A program made the position numbers and the translations under genes. The notes below the pieces were generated by a model that made no database searches, was not told the DNA's origin, and was given only the letters and a program-made list of their open reading frames with translations. Below, in pieces: positions 24,801 to 36,800 of a stretch of DNA of 64,000 nucleotides; within the stretch, counting starts at the first letter, position 1, and each line of letters begins with the position of its first letter. The DNA is taken from positions 11,864,501-11,928,500 of the forward strand of contig NW_020825294.1 in NCBI RefSeq assembly GCF_003286085.1. The letters run 5' to 3'. The stretch is from Drosophila persimilis (Eukaryota > Arthropoda > Insecta > Diptera > Drosophilidae).

Positions 24801-27800
24801 CTGCCTCGCCAATTGGCTCAATTTTCGTTCTCGTGTCAGGACAACTCACAACTGGGGCAACTGTCAAGCCCGACGCAAGCCGTACCTACCTTGTCCCTAC
24901 CCATGCCCATACCCATACCCGTACCTATTCGCGTTCCACCCATCCCCTACTATTGGCTTTCGGTTACTTTGTGTGCTCGAAAATCGAGGATTTGGTTTTT
25001 CCTTCATGTGCTCCAAATTCAATTGTATGTCGAAAGGTCTGCGAGCTTGGATGGATGGAGGGACAGGGACAGGGACAAGTCCACATTCTTGCGCGAAAAC
25101 CATACAAAACTTTTCATGTGAGTGACTTCTTAAAAGCCAATCGACTTCCACTGAGTTTCCCTTATTCTTTTCTCCTTCATCCTTATCTTTTCTCTCATTC
25201 CCTCTCCGGGTCTCGTCCAGCGCAACTTTTCATTATGCACTTTGTGGCAATTGCAATAATGCGCAGAAATTGCTTTCCACTTGGATGTCCTGTAACAGAA
25301 TCATGATGAAAGCGCTCTGATGTTTCCCGTTATTGATATTACACTTTGCGGTAAAGGTGGAGACTCTTCCGGCGGTGGTCTTGTTTGCTATTTAATAATA
25401 TTACTAGATACACTTGATTCCCTAAGTGGTTCCTTCAAGCATTTTTACTCTTTCAGAAAATTGTACAAGTTATGAAATTCGGTTCTATGAGTATTTACGA
25501 TTTACTTTGTTGAGGTAATTCCTAAAATGACATTATATTCTCCCCTCAATATTTATAGCTCAACGTTGTATTTCAGACACTCCTTAACTCTCTAGTTCCC
25601 CAACAAACATCTATCTTTATAAGACCGCACTCGGGCTGCGGATACTCTTTGAGCCGCTGCCTATCCTTTTTCTCTAATTACGCAAACTATCAAAACAGTC
25701 GGCTATCCACAGCCTTACAAACCATTCGCTGCTCATTCAGGCACATACAACATCAAACAATTTTTTGTCACACAGAGGGTCTATGTACAGGAAAATAGAT
25801 AATATATACAATATAAATGAACGAGTATATGTGTTGGGACGGGGTAAGAGTGAAAGACAGACGGAGGAGTGCATCATATTGCATAATATATCATTTGACT
25901 GCAGTTTCGACTTTGTCATCTGGTTCTTGTAGGTTCTTTTCACATACATACATACATATGAGTATACGAGTATATAGGTATGAGTACGAGTACGAGTGTA
26001 CGAGTACAGAGATGCAGATACAAAAGAGTGTGTGCAACTGGTGAGGAGGTACGAGCAAAAAAGGGCTCAACGTGGTTAGGATTTAGGATGGGTGTAAGGT
26101 TGGAAGTACTGGGGAGTTGGGACTCGGGACTCGGGATACTTGGTTTCTTGCTGGGATTCGGGTTGTGGCTTACATACACATAAGTAGAAATTATGGGCCC
26201 AACATCAACATTACGATATTTTTCATTACATAAATTATTTTATAGTAGACACGTATAGTAGCTAGACATGTTGGATGGTTACAACATTCATTTCGTACTC
26301 TGTACATCCGTCCGTCACATTTTGCTCGGCTCGGCTCAGCTCGGCGTTCGCTTCACATCGTTTCACTGCCCTCATTGGCCTCATTGGGCTCTTTTGATTT
26401 TCGGGTCACACACACATTGACTAAAACTGAACTCAACTGACATTTTTTTTGTCTGGGATTCCACTATATTGTAGATACATTTGCGTATACTAACGAAATC
26501 AAATTGACAAAACACCAAGTTCAGCTTGCAAAAGCGCCCCTATGTAGGCATCACAACTAACACAACCGAAAAATTGCAAACAACATAAACGGGCTGTTTT
26601 GTGTATGAAACAGAAATGCTGTTAAGACAACACAACAACAACAACAATGACAACAATAAAAATTATAATGATAACAAACAGCAACATATGTATACATATT
26701 TATTTGTGCAACTATTTGCTGATTTCTTTTGCATTTAAATTCTATGTATATATTTTTATTTTTAAAAGGAGCTTCAAGAGTTTTTAACTGGTCACTGATG
26801 AGGAGTTTATTTCTTCAATTAGTTGGTGCAGAACTATTTAATATAATGATCTATAATTTATCCTCGAAACTGTAAGAATAGATGAAAAGTGTAGGTCAGG
26901 GCTGTCATAATCACAAGATGGTACTTGCTCATAAGCGAATACCGCTGATAATTACCAAAGAATCTAATCCCCAATGGGTGTCTATTCAGACCAGAAAGAA
27001 ACCACAAGAATTATTAGATTACTATTGTCAAATCATCTCTTTTTGTATCATTTGATGCAAACGGACAAATATATCGATAAAAATATTAAGTAATCATTTG
27101 GTAAACGCTAGTATTGCCATTTTCTGAAACGAGTCTTAAAACTCATTCATATTTTGTATTGGCTAAAGTCTCTGGCAAGATTTTGTACCCTTCTTAAAGC
27201 CGCTTTCCGTTACGCTTCGTACCGTAAACTATTCAAATTTTAGTGGAATTCTTTCTGAAACTACACCAGTCCGTTGAAAGATACTTTTCCGTTCAGTGTG
27301 CGGTCACAAAAGCTTACTTTATTTCTTTATGGTGTTTTATTAATATTTTTAAGGTTTGGTTTTTGGGCTTTGGGCTTTTCAAGAATGGAAACAACACAAA
27401 GTAACACAGTACAACAAGTAAGTAAATAACGTGAAAAGAGGAAACACAAAAACATTTCTCTAGCTAGCACATAAATTATTTTAGCATGGCTCTCGTATAA
27501 ATTTAGCACTTTTTCTCTTTTTTGGTTGAGATAAATCATATCAAAAAATGCTAATGCTATGCGACAGTGGACACGGGACCGGCAACGACAGCAACAGCGA
27601 CAGTGGCAGAGGTAACGGTAGCGGTAGTGGCTATGGGATCTGGGGGATTGGGATCTGCCCATCCGCGCTCTGCTCATCCGCGCAATCCGTAGATAGCTGG
27701 AGGGAGTGCCTCGTTCCAGATGATGCAGGAGGGCAGATCTATCCCCCAACAGACAGTTGCGGTCCCGTGGCCACTGTATACTGACTGGAGCTATATCGTA

Positions 27801-30800
27801 CGAGTATATGATGAGTGATGGTCGCTTTTGCAGTGGTTTTATTTTGATTTTCTTTTTGTTGGAGAGTTTGGAGAGTTGGTTTGGTTGTAGTTTTACTTGT
27901 ACGAGTAGTTGTAGTTGTAGTTGTTTGGGATGGTTGGTGGGTTGACCTATTTGTGACTTACCCATTCGGACATTTCGTGCGTATCAGCATTTCGATGATG
28001 ATAATTTAATATTAAAATCGTTGACACAACGGATGAAGCTACCATAAACATTATGCAATTGAAATATGTACCTGTTGGTTGGTTGGGCGTGTTGTCAATA
28101 TATATATATATATATGTATATATATATTACGTATATATAGTATATCGTTGGGTGTGTGTTAGATAATGTACGAGTAATTGTTGTTGTGGTGCATGTGAAT
28201 ATTGATTTGTTTTTTTGTTTCAGATGTTGGATTGTGGTTTTTTTATGTTAGTTCGATAGTTTTGGAGCATTGTTCAGGGTAGCGCATATTTCATAGTTCG
28301 GAATCATTCATAGTGTTTGATTTTGGTATGGTTAATATTTGGCATTTGAGAGCGCACATATGTAGTTTTTTCATAGTTTTGTCAAAGGTACACAGTTTGT
28401 TTGAAAGAAAGGAAAAAAGGCAAGAGATATATACAAAAATTTAGTTAGTACATTAAATGCAAGAATTTTTGTCTGTTAACTTCTGAGTTTCTCAATTCTT
28501 TTAACGACATAACAAATGAATTGGCATTAAAGAAAAATAAGTATAGGTTTATGCTCTTTTCTTTAACATACACACACACTTAGGTAACTTTAGTCGGAAT
28601 ACTTTAGAAAAATATTAGGTAGGTATACATAGCAGTTAGACACCGAAATCGTACGCCAAGAACGGAATTAGATATATTTTTAAAAATATAAATTTAATAT
28701 TAAAGTTTTGAAACCTTTTTTAGAGATAGAGGTCGAATTTGAAAATTTAATAAATTTTTTCATAGGTTGTCTTCGGATTTATTGATTCATTGGTCATATG
28801 GTGGGGTTGTTCCTTGCTCTAATCTTCAAATCTTGTTTTAATTAAAATTAATATAAAGATATACAATAAGCTATTCGCTCAACGAATCCCTATAGTAAGC
28901 CAAACGGATTATTATTTTTTAAATTGTAATCGTAACTCATATACGAAATCTCTAGGCAGACTGGAATATGGTGTAACACAAGTTGAATAATTTATTTTTA
29001 ATGAGATAAGAACACATTGTGTCAGACGCAGAGCCAAAAGACAGATAATTCAAACTGCTATTGAATCGGGAACAACCCAACTATACTTTAATTTGTATTT
29101 TTTATAGATTTCTTGAAAACCGAAACAAAGTATATTTATAGCGTGCAGGAAACTCGTCAAATGTGTGTGCATTATTCAAACCAGTTCATATTTTCTGTAT
29201 ATATATATATGTATATATAAGTACTGATCATTTTTGGGCTGTTAAAGCTAATATATATACGGGTATATGTATTTATACGTTATTAGCACATATTTAAATC
29301 TTGATAGCAACATTTAAATGCCCTTTTGTTATTTTAAGTCTGTTTTCTTTTTCAACGAATTTTAGAAACTATTCTCTTGGTTTTTTTGGCATCAGTTTGA
29401 TTTCCTTAAGGACCCCAAAGTCATCGATAGAGTATACCATTTGACTTTTGAGCCAAAGGAAACGTTTTGAAACGAGTCATGGCGACTGATGCTTGGAGTG
29501 GAATCGGATTTCACAGGATTGTTTAATTGTGTGTCAAAGTTTTAATATTATAAAATCATCGGATTTTACTTGGACTTTAAAATCATTTTAGAAATGCATG
29601 GATATATGTAATGAATATGCAACTGCAATAACTTTAGAGGATTATATGTATATATATTTACTATATATACTGTATACATATGTATACGTGTATGTAGTTA
29701 TGTAACGATATAATGTATATGGATTGAATAAGGAAAGAAAACACTTCCAAAAGAAGAACACACAAACTCAAACCAAAGGTAAAAAACATCGATAATATGA
29801 TTTACTGTTACGTTTACATTTACATTTACATTTAAATTTGCATTTGCATTTACAAGAAGCATTACCATCGACTAGTTTCGGTAAACAAAATGGTCTTACC
29901 TAACAGAGGCACCGCGTCGGATGTGGCCGGCATTGTCTCGGCAACCATATTGAGAAACACGGTCAGCGAGAGCAGGATGGTAACACCTAGATATCGGATG
30001 AGGAAGACGATTAAGTGACGCATGCTCTTATTTCATATAGCACGGGTGTCTGGTGTGATATTTGATGTCGGACTTTTTCAATTATTTGTTCATTAACAGT
30101 CGGTCTTTGCTTTGGTGTCTGTCCGTTCCTTGTCACCTGGTAATCTACGGCCCTCTAAAGGTATTCCTGTATCCATTTTCCCTGTTTCCAACAGTAGATT
30201 TGCTCATACTTCTGGCTAATACAGCCAGAAGCTTTACTCTCACTTGTGTAACCCTCCCCTTGATCCAGAACACTGCCACTAGGTATCTTTAAGTAGTTTT
30301 AGGTACTTTCCGACACCCACTTGCTACCCATCTATTTCTGTTTTGAGCACTCAACTTTGGCTGAAGTAAAAGTCCTCAACTTTCGTCGAGTCCCTACTGA
30401 TTTTCTGCCCCACTAATGCTCTGCCCCTGTCCCGACCAATCGACAGCACATTTGAGGCGAGTGCTTAACAGCCAGCCGGAACATTCCTTACGCCCGGCTC
30501 GTTGAACACTTTTTACTACTCAGCTCAGTCATAGCAACATTAAAAGTTCAATAGTTTGTTTGCCAACGCTGGCAAGGATCTGGGCTGGGTTCTGCTGGGA
30601 CTAGGATTGGGACTGCGACTGCGACTGTGCCGTCATCGTCATCGTCATCTTCAGCGACATCAACAACAGGAAGGGGAGCGATGGCAATAGCGAGTAATGC
30701 GCCGTGTCAGTCAGTCAGTCGGCGGGTGAGTGGCTCGCTTCGGTTCTCAGTGGGCTCTCGTCGAGCGCTCATCAACAGCATTATGGAGGGCATCTAATTT

Positions 30801-33800
30801 TAAATTCGCCCGCGCTGCCGACGAGTCTGTCATTATTTAAAAAGTACTTGGCAAATACTTTTGAAGCGGCTCTCGAGCTGTTTGCATGTGTGGGCGGTCG
30901 CGGTTCCTCTTCTCCAGTACGTATATTCATAAGTATTTATGTTGCCTAAGTGGTTTCAAATTAATGTACCTCCTCCACTGTCCCAGTCCCCCCCCTAACT
31001 ATAACACTAGAACTTACCCAGCGATAATTTTTCACCCGAATCCGGTGGCAGAGTGAATCCCAGCAGAGCCATTGAAGCAATCAGCACACAGGGTATAATC
31101 AGATTGAAGAAGTAGTAGAGCGTTCTTCGGCGGATGATGATGGCGAAGGTTATATCTATATACGGTTCCGGGCAGCAGTTGTAATAGATCTCGTTACGCT
31201 TGCCTGGAACACCTACGGTGGTTCAATTGTACAAAGGGCATTACTACAAGATATATTCGTGGTGGGAAGGCATCTCTGTTTCTTTGTTTCGTTTCCTACG
31301 AAACGTACGAGTATACGTATACGAGTATGTATCTGTGGCAGCTTTTACTTAGGACTTGATCTGAGCATTTGTTTCGAGCATTTCTTGGCATAATACAAGT
31401 TAAATAGAAGTACGAATACGATTATGATAGGAGAGTAAGCATTGGATAAGAGTTACGATAGCGTTCTTGGGCATAGAGCAGAGCAGAGCAAAGACTAGAG
31501 TTGCTGGTAAGTGTAATTAGATTAGAGGTAATCTTGCCATTTAAAGTTTAAAGTCTGTGTACATAATTTGCAATATTCTTTAAAATATACAAATGTATAT
31601 GCGATATGTGGGCTATGACATGGCAAGGATTAGGGAGTGATACTCCAGTATGGAGGGTGGAATGTAAAATGAGAAATGTGTTGTGCATGCCGTGGAGTGG
31701 GAGTGGGAACGGGAGTGGGTGTAGTTGAGTGTAAACTTAGTTTCGGAAAGAGTTTTATTTGTCTAGGCAACTAATTGTAAGTAAAGTTAAGTAAGAGCAG
31801 AGCAGAGCAGAGCCGAGCAATTTACTATGGGGAAAAGTTTTTATGCACTTTGCTTCAAATGTAAATACGAGAAAAGTTATGTGGAGATGGGAAATTTCGT
31901 TGCGGGTTATATATGTATATAAGCGGAGAAAGTAAGTAGAGAGTAGAGTGGTGTAAACGGGGTTTGATTTCATGATTGTAAATCTTAAGTTTACTTTCGG
32001 GCTGTACCCTTTCAACGGTTGCTAGATGCTAATAGATACTCAATGTGTTGATTGGTATGATACAGAAACTAAAGCTCTCCTTGATCTTCCATGAACAACT
32101 GAGGTATTGAATGCGATAAAGTATGTACATAATTCCCCAAGCCAGAGTCGGGGAATAGGGTTTTTTGTGTCTAATAATTTATAAAGTCTTAGAAAATGTC
32201 TTGTCCCATTTTCTCTGATCGATTCTAAGGCACATTCATCCAGATATGCAGAGCCCTTTCTGATGGAATCTACAAGCTGTGAATTGCTGTTCTGCCCTCA
32301 TCTTTTTGCAAACATATTCGCAGTAAAAACATTTGGCAGAAAGCCTGATCCATATGCCGTCTATGGCTGGCCCAATGCCTCAAACTTCAGACTAAATTAT
32401 CTGCCCAACTTACTCCAAGATTACCAAAGGGATTACAAGAGCGGCGAGCAAATCGCCTTGGTCGAGTATTTAAAAATGACCCAGCTACCATTCTGCTTTG
32501 GGACCCGACCACAGTCCCTGCACCGCCCATATCGGGAGCACTTTTCCGACACAAAATAATTTGCATAAACTGGCTAGGGAAGGGCAAGGTAGAGGGAAAT
32601 CGGCCGCAAGTGCGCACGGAAAACAATGGCGGAGAGGAAAGAGAGCCCGCGGAAAAACTTTGGGAAACTCCCGAAATATTACGCACAAAGTAAAAAACAA
32701 AAACCAAAACGAAATCAAGAAAAAAAACGGAAAGCAACTGAAATGAAAGGAGAGCACAATAAAAGCAGTCGACAAACGAAAATAAAATTTGTTGCACAAA
32801 CTTTTCTTTTGCAGTTTTGTGGCTAGTGTGGAGCGGAAAACTTTTCGGCTATACGGAGTGTCTGTATTTGTGGTAGCGCTAATTTATAGTGCACATATAC
32901 ATATATACACATATATATATATACATACATATGTATATGTGTGTGTGTGTGTGTGTGTATGAGTGGGAGAAAATGCAGACGTATTTGTCCTTTAATTTCT
33001 TAATTGGTTCTGGTGCGTGGCTTCTGCAGAGGACTAAAGACCAAAGCTCTTTTTCATTTTCCCCACCGCCACCGCCCCCAGGGTAGCAGTTTTCGCTGAC
33101 TGGGAAAACGCTTACGGATCGAGGGCGTGGCTAGACTTTCTGCCAGCTCAGCATTCTATGCGGAAAAGTGCAATTTAAACTCTGTCTGTGAGTGGTAGCG
33201 TGCTGGTGTGGGTGTGGGTGTGGGGGGTTCAGAGTTCGTATTTAATTTAAATTTCTTTCATTCTGTGCTTCTGTAATTTGTGTTTCTCTTGTGTTTCCAG
33301 AAAGTCCAGAAAGTTTATTTATTCGCTTTGCTATTTATAATTTATAAGCCTCACTGAATGAGGAGCAGAGTATTCAATTAGATGATTAGAGAGGGATAGA
33401 GTTAGGATAGGAGATGTATCCAGAAGCATAATTTCATCAAGGACCTATCGAACCCAGGTCATCTACAGTACATACTATATATGCAAACTTCAAAAGGTTT
33501 GGGTCTACGACTGTCTCTGTATCTGCAGATAGTTGGTTTGTATTTTGGTTACGAGTATATGTAAATACATTCTATTCAGCATTCATTCGTAATCGTTGTA
33601 CATGCCGTTAGCTTCGATAAAGAAAACTATAAAATAGATTCCAGGATAAAATTTTCTAAGTGGAGTGCATACACGGGCCAGGCCTTACCTCTTGATTAAT
33701 TTAATGGTAATGTTAATAGCTCCTAATAATTAGCACCTGCGATTGGAGTTGCATAGTTAGGCTGTTGTGTAACGGTCTAACCTTATGCCACACCAATCAG

Positions 33801-36800
33801 AGCTCTTACAAAGGGCAATCGAAACGTTTACGCGGCTATTTCGGACTTTAAAAGTTAATGCGCCCAAAGATAGTTTTGTGATAGTCTAATTAAAAACAGA
33901 GTTTTTGGTTTCTTTGATGTTTTGAAAGAGTAGAGTGAGTGGGAGAACACTGGATAAGCGTGTGGGTTTTTAGTGAAGTACGAAAGTAATAGAGTATAGA
34001 GTAATGTAGTACGGGGTTAACAGGTTTACAGGTTAACAGGGTTCATGAAGTGCCCTACTTCATTCCGTATTCATTGACCTCGAATGGGATGATGGGGACT
34101 GAGAAGTGTAAGAAATACGAGTATCGAAGCAGTGATATGATAATAAACGCTCTCATCTTTAGCTGATTGAAGGTGCCCGGCAGTGCTTTCCACTGCCCCA
34201 GCACTGGTTCAATCGGCTTCCGATGAGCAGACGCAGTCGGAGTTTCGAACGGAACGAGTTCGGAACTTTAGTTCGCAGCTTGAACCCTGCTTGCAGCTTT
34301 CAGACTTTTGTGAGAGAGAGTAAGTAAGATAGAAACAGAGAGAGAGAGAGTGAGTGAGAGAAAGTTACAAGTATAGTGTGTGTGTTTTTGTGTGCGCTTT
34401 GGGTACACAAAAGTAATCGGCCGCAAGACCGTCATCTCCTCTGGAGAGATGAGATGAGAAGAGAACTGTGGTTCGTTTTGCCAACAGACAGGCGGCAAGA
34501 TGAACTTTCACACACGGAGATTGGGGAGAGAGTATATGAATTAATTTCTCAATTTGTATCTGTATCTGTATCTTTATCTGTATCTGTATCTGTATCTGAA
34601 GAACGTGAGTCACTCGCCAAAGAAGCAACGGCTGCTGAGAGTTTTGGAGGTTTGGATTGTGAATCTGGTTCTTATGTCGGATATGTAGAGGATGTCGCTT
34701 TCGCTCCGAACGACGTTGGCTTACTCACCCAGTAGTTCCCACTCGCCGTTGAGCACGTAACTGCTGATATCACCGCCAGTTTCATCTTGTAATTGTAAAT
34801 CCAGCTTTTTATATATATGATATTCGGGGAGAGGGTAGAATAATATAAATATTTTCGCTCGCTTCAAACGAATACAGCAAAAAAAACGAAAAAGTACTGA
34901 GGAAATCAAAAGTTCTGTCGTAATTGAGTGTAATTTGTAATTAAGTAAGCAAAACAACTACGAGTCTTGTTAGTACTTCCTGGTTGCCCTGCTTGTGCAT
35001 TGTTGGAGACTGAACCAAACCTGAAATCCATCATAGGTCCAGCTGCCGAACTTCATCTCGCAACGCTGATCGTCAAAGGGAAACCACGTGATATCTATCT
35101 TGCATGTCGACTTAAAGATTCCCGGCGGCACATACAGACACGACCCGTTGTTCCTCACCACGACATTAGTCTGGTAGGTGCCGTCGAATCCCTCGTCGGC
35201 GCTGTTGTACATCAGCACGTCCGGCTTCCAGATGCGATGCGGCGGTATGCGAAGATCCTTCACTCCCCCGTAGTCGGAGGTGTTCCAGCGGAGGTTCATG
35301 TCGTTCCACTCCAGTTTCAGCCACACATTCGTGACAAGCAATTGATTTTTCTCGTCCTGCAAAAAGGCATGCCAAACAGCAAGTTCATTACACACGTCGC
35401 TCGCAATCAAATATAATTAATTAACACACAAAATTGTATGAGTATGTATATATGTCCGAGTATGAACAAACTCTCATATAACTTTATTCAGCGGAAAGTT
35501 TGCACAGCCATTTTTTCATTTTTATAACGTATTTCCGGCCACAGCGGATGCGACCTGAGGTGGGAATTGGTCGGTTGCCCACTCATGCATGTAAAATGGC
35601 AAATGAAAGCTGGAACAACATCTGAGGTTGATTCGAACTGATTGGAAATTGTAGAAGCCGTAACAGCTGTCCAGATTGAAAAAAAATAAACTAGTTACTG
35701 TCTATAATTAAGAAAGTTTTCGCTGTTCAATTGTTAAAAGATTACCTAACATATTTTGGAGTATTTATTTTTTTTTTGTCTAATTTAATGCCAAAAATAA
35801 TGTGGTAACCACAAAAAAATGTGACCCGCTCTTGTATTTTGGGACTTTGCGCCATACCTACCAACGAGAGCGGTACTCGCGGCTTTTTTTGGCTTGATAG
35901 GACTGAGACTCCTTATGAGAACAATATTTTCTAATATATATATAAATAACTAACTTCGAGCTGGCTTCGATCGTGCGGCAACCCCCGGCTCACTCGCTTC
36001 GCTTGCGCCGATATGAGTAAAACATCGGGACTACCACAGTGACGACCCAAAAACTTATTTATATGGGCTGTCACGGATGATTTAAGATACATTTCTTCTG
36101 GATTATTTAAGTATGCTGTTTTTATGTGTATCCATAAAACCCTGTTTCGTTATGTTTGCCATTATGTAACGATCTCTTTGCAAAGCTCCATCAAACAGTA
36201 GAGCCGTGAAAATGAAAAGCCTAAAAGCCTGACAAATTGTTCGCGAACTTTAATCCAGAGAGCTACATTTTTAAATGCAATCTAACCAACCTGCCGCCTG
36301 GGATGCGCCCCAATAACCAAATCCGCGCATTACAACAAAACCAGCAGCGGCAACAACAGGAGCAGGCCAACTGCTCTTAAAAAATTCACCAACTGCACAC
36401 AAGGCGTTTGTGTAATTTACAATTAAATGCCTGAAATATTCATGGTCCACTCGGGCAACAACAACAGCAACGGAAAGCAACTCCAAAAAGCTGGCTAAAA
36501 TGAAAATGAAATGAAAACAACTGCGAAAAACAAAATCTCTGGCGCTTAACCAACAAAGAGCGTCGAGAGCCGTAGGGACGAAACGAAACGGAGCGGAGCG
36601 GAGCGGAGTGAAATGGAACGGAGCAGAACAGAGAAGATTCGGGATGAGCACCAGCATCGCATTGCACAAATATTTTGGCCGAGCAATTTCCGTTAGTCAG
36701 TGTGCAAGTGCAATCACAAAATGGGCTCAAATGTGCGACAGAAATGCGGTAGAGATGAAATGGAGCCACCGATTGCTAGCTGCACGACCCACTGCAACTG

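Larger units (their letters stand above)
28072..29899 (-). other. nAChRalpha5: Intron 6 of nAChRalpha5
   Basis: This 1.8-kb AT-rich intron holds a (TA)n run near 28,098-28,140 and a hexamer repeat at 29,811-29,853 just downstream of the exon 6 donor. I saw no alternative TM2 exon. Confidence 0.75.
31213..34728 (-). other. nAChRalpha5: Intron 4 of nAChRalpha5
   Basis: This 3.5-kb intron holds three microsatellites, at 32,891-32,960, 34,312-34,362 and 34,555-34,600, and no recognisable exon. The plus-strand open frame at 32,263-32,559 is hydrophilic but matches nothing I know. Confidence 0.7.

Noticed and set aside
24507..25121. A 204-codon open frame on the plus strand inside intron 7.
   Set aside because: Composition follows short repeats (GGCGACA and CCCATAC units), overlapping frames are open on both strands, and no domain is visible.
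27327..27965. A 212-codon open frame on the minus strand next to exon 7.
   Set aside because: It is an intronic frame downstream of exon 7 with Ser/Arg/Cys runs generated by short repeats. Its Met start is not in the receptor frame.
28072..31017. Search for alternative TM2 exons like those of fly nAChRalpha6.
   Set aside because: I found no second sequence resembling the TM2 exon with flanking splice sites, though a diverged copy could be missed by eye.
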